Source: Pseudofrankia asymbiotica
GTDB lineage: Bacteria > Actinomycetota > Actinomycetes > Frankiales > Frankiaceae
Length of the DNA: 7,937 bases
Assembly (NCBI RefSeq): GCF_001983105.1
Contig: NZ_MOMC01000076.1
Coordinates: forward strand, 11,835 to 19,771
Direction: 5' to 3'
Numbering within the stretch: position 1 is the first letter of the stretch; each line of letters begins with the position of its first letter. This document shows positions 7,133 through 7,937 of the stretch, piece after piece. Below the pieces are notes generated by a model. That model searched no databases and had not been told where the DNA came from. It worked only from the letters and a program-made list of their open reading frames with translations. The translations under genes and the position numbers were made by a program.

Positions 7133-7135
7133 TTC

Positions 7136-7937
7136 GTGACCGACCTGGACCCGTCGCGGCCGTGGCGCGACGCTGTCCGGGCATCGATCGTCGACCAGAT
7201 CATCGAGTACCTGGACCGCGCCACCGACCTGCGCAGTGCTCCTGTACGCGAACTCCTGCTGCAGCGCTTCTCCAAGCACGCCGGCCGGACGTTGTACGTG
7301 CCCGAGTTCGAGGTGGCGCGCGACTGGGTGGTCGCGTTCGTGGACGGCGCGGCCGAGCTGGAGGACGGGCTGTCCGCGCTGGTCGACACGGTCTGCTTTC
7401 TTCGCCCCGGCTCACAGATCGAGCGGGACCTCCGCCGGCTGTTGGACGAGTGGGAGGCCGCGCCGGTGGCCGCGACAGACCCGGCGGTATGGCACCTGCT
7501 GCGATCTGAGTTCGGCCCCCTGCTGGCGGTCGACGTCGGTGCGGCCTATCACCGCGCCGGACTCGGGCTACATCCCCCCGCACATTGCCGAACCGCCTGG
7601 CACGTGCTGGTCCACACGGCCGCGCGCTATGTTCCGCCGCGATCGCTGCCGACCTGGCTGCTCTTCTTGATCCAGAGCGCCGACCTTCTGAAGCCCGCGA
7701 CGCAGCGGCGGGTGGAGCAGTGGCAGCGGAAGTTCGCATACGAGGCGCAGCTGACGCCGCAGCTCGATGTAGCTCTCATGGCGGGCGGAAGCCGGCTCAC
7801 GGCACGTGACCATGCTGGTGGAAGGCTCGAGGAGTTCTACGTCGTTGTCCAGTTCGAGCCAGATCTGGCCGCTTCCGGCGGATTTCTGATGACATGCTGG
7901 CATCAGCGGCCGGGTGACCCGCAGTTTTACCTGTGGC
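7136..7937 (+). CDS. EAD2-like/VMAP-like conflict-system protein, cut by the window end
   Basis: The frame is open for 267 codons to the window edge with no stop, so the 3' part is missing. Residues 12-108 form an EAD2-like helical domain (LYVPEFEVARDW at 53-64, DGLSALVDTV at 77-86, PGSQIERDLRRLLDEW at 91-106), matching the first domain of the preceding gene without gaps. Residues 115-212 form a helical middle region with YVPPRSLPTWLLFLIQSADLL (165-185) and then RRVEQWQRKF (191-200). It resembles VMAP (vWA-MoxR-associated protein) middle regions as I recall them. From 232 the strand-rich LEEFYVVVQFEPDL and FLMTCWHQRPGD resemble the start of a VMAP C-terminal domain. VMAP proteins act with MoxR ATPases, vWA proteins, proteases or other effectors in predicted immunity or cell-death systems. 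The exact domain family needs a profile search. Codons such as TTT, CTT, GTA and CTA are more frequent than in the his and ABC genes, which fits an accessory gene. Confidence 0.7.
   Translation, partial: MTDLDPSRPWRDAVRASIVDQIIEYLDRATDLRSAPVRELLLQRFSKHAGRTLYVPEFEVARDWVVAFVDGAAELEDGLSALVDTVCFLRPGSQIERDLRRLLDEWEAAPVAATDPAVWHLLRSEFGPLLAVDVGAAYHRAGLGLHPPAHCRTAWHVLVHTAARYVPPRSLPTWLLFLIQSADLLKPATQRRVEQWQRKFAYEAQLTPQLDVALMAGGSRLTARDHAGGRLEEFYVVVQFEPDLAASGGFLMTCWHQRPGDPQFYLW

Larger units (their letters stand above)
6944..7135. other. spacer between the two EAD genes
   Basis: This spacer has visibly more A and T than its neighbours and probably holds the leader of the next gene. The next gene's frame is open right back to the stop at 6941-6943, but its translation here (rich in Ser, Thr, Cys and Arg) does not look like a domain. 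A small inverted repeat GCCGA/TCGGC occurs at 7087-7098. A possible promoter lies at 7021-7047. Confidence 0.45.

Noticed and set aside
6940..7509. + strand frame overlapping the VMAP-like gene start
   Set aside because: Its second half is Arg/Gly-rich shadow, whereas the frame from 7136 gives a domain homologous to the preceding gene.
7236..7670. Second + strand frame inside the VMAP-like gene
   Set aside because: Ser/Arg/Trp-rich out-of-frame translation that ends inside the real gene.
1..7937. tRNA, rRNA, insertion sequence or CRISPR array
   Set aside because: I saw no cloverleaf, transposase motif, terminal inverted repeats of an element, or regularly spaced repeats on either strand.

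Overview
The window is very GC-rich, and its genes end their codons mostly in G or C. The phosphoribosyl isomerase is the actinobacterial PriA type, and the last two genes carry 'effector-associated' adaptor domains common in multicellular actinomycetes. Together these point to an actinomycete chromosome, possibly Frankia-like; the genus is an inference. Every supported gene lies on the + strand. Long antisense and off-frame open frames are high-GC shadows.

Left block (236-1737): priA (hisA/trpF-like isomerase) and hisF (cyclase subunit of imidazole glycerol phosphate synthase) overlap by ATGA. They encode consecutive steps of histidine biosynthesis. The 235 bases before priA hold no convincing gene. 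They contain a 12-bp perfect palindrome just ahead of the priA ribosome-binding site. Downstream of hisF lie three tandem 14-bp repeats (the first spans the stop codon) and a perfect 8-bp hairpin that separates the histidine genes from what follows.

Middle block (1901-5934): two ABC half-transporters overlap by ATGA and are probably translationally coupled. Their nucleotide-binding motifs are asymmetric. The first has Asp in place of the Walker B catalytic Glu but a perfect LSGGQ; the second has a proper Walker B Glu but an LSAGE signature. Both deviations fall in the same composite ATP site, which is the hallmark of a heterodimeric ABC exporter. The substrate cannot be read from sequence.

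Right block (5935-7937): a terminator-like hairpin closes the transporter operon and is followed by an inverted repeat and a short tandem repeat. Next comes a 276-aa two-domain adaptor protein: an EAD2-like domain, a Pro/Ala linker, and a second, different EAD-like domain. The window ends inside a second gene (267 codons visible) with a matching EAD2-like domain. It continues into a region resembling the middle and C-terminal parts of VMAP (vWA-MoxR-associated protein). The two EAD2-like domains align without gaps over about 88 residues, and both genes start with the same unusual layout (GGGGGA, three bases, A/GTGACC). This is probably the left edge of an NTP-dependent biological-conflict (defence or cell-suicide) system of the EAD/VMAP class, and is the most interesting part of the window. 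Its effector and NTPase partners, if present, lie beyond the right edge.
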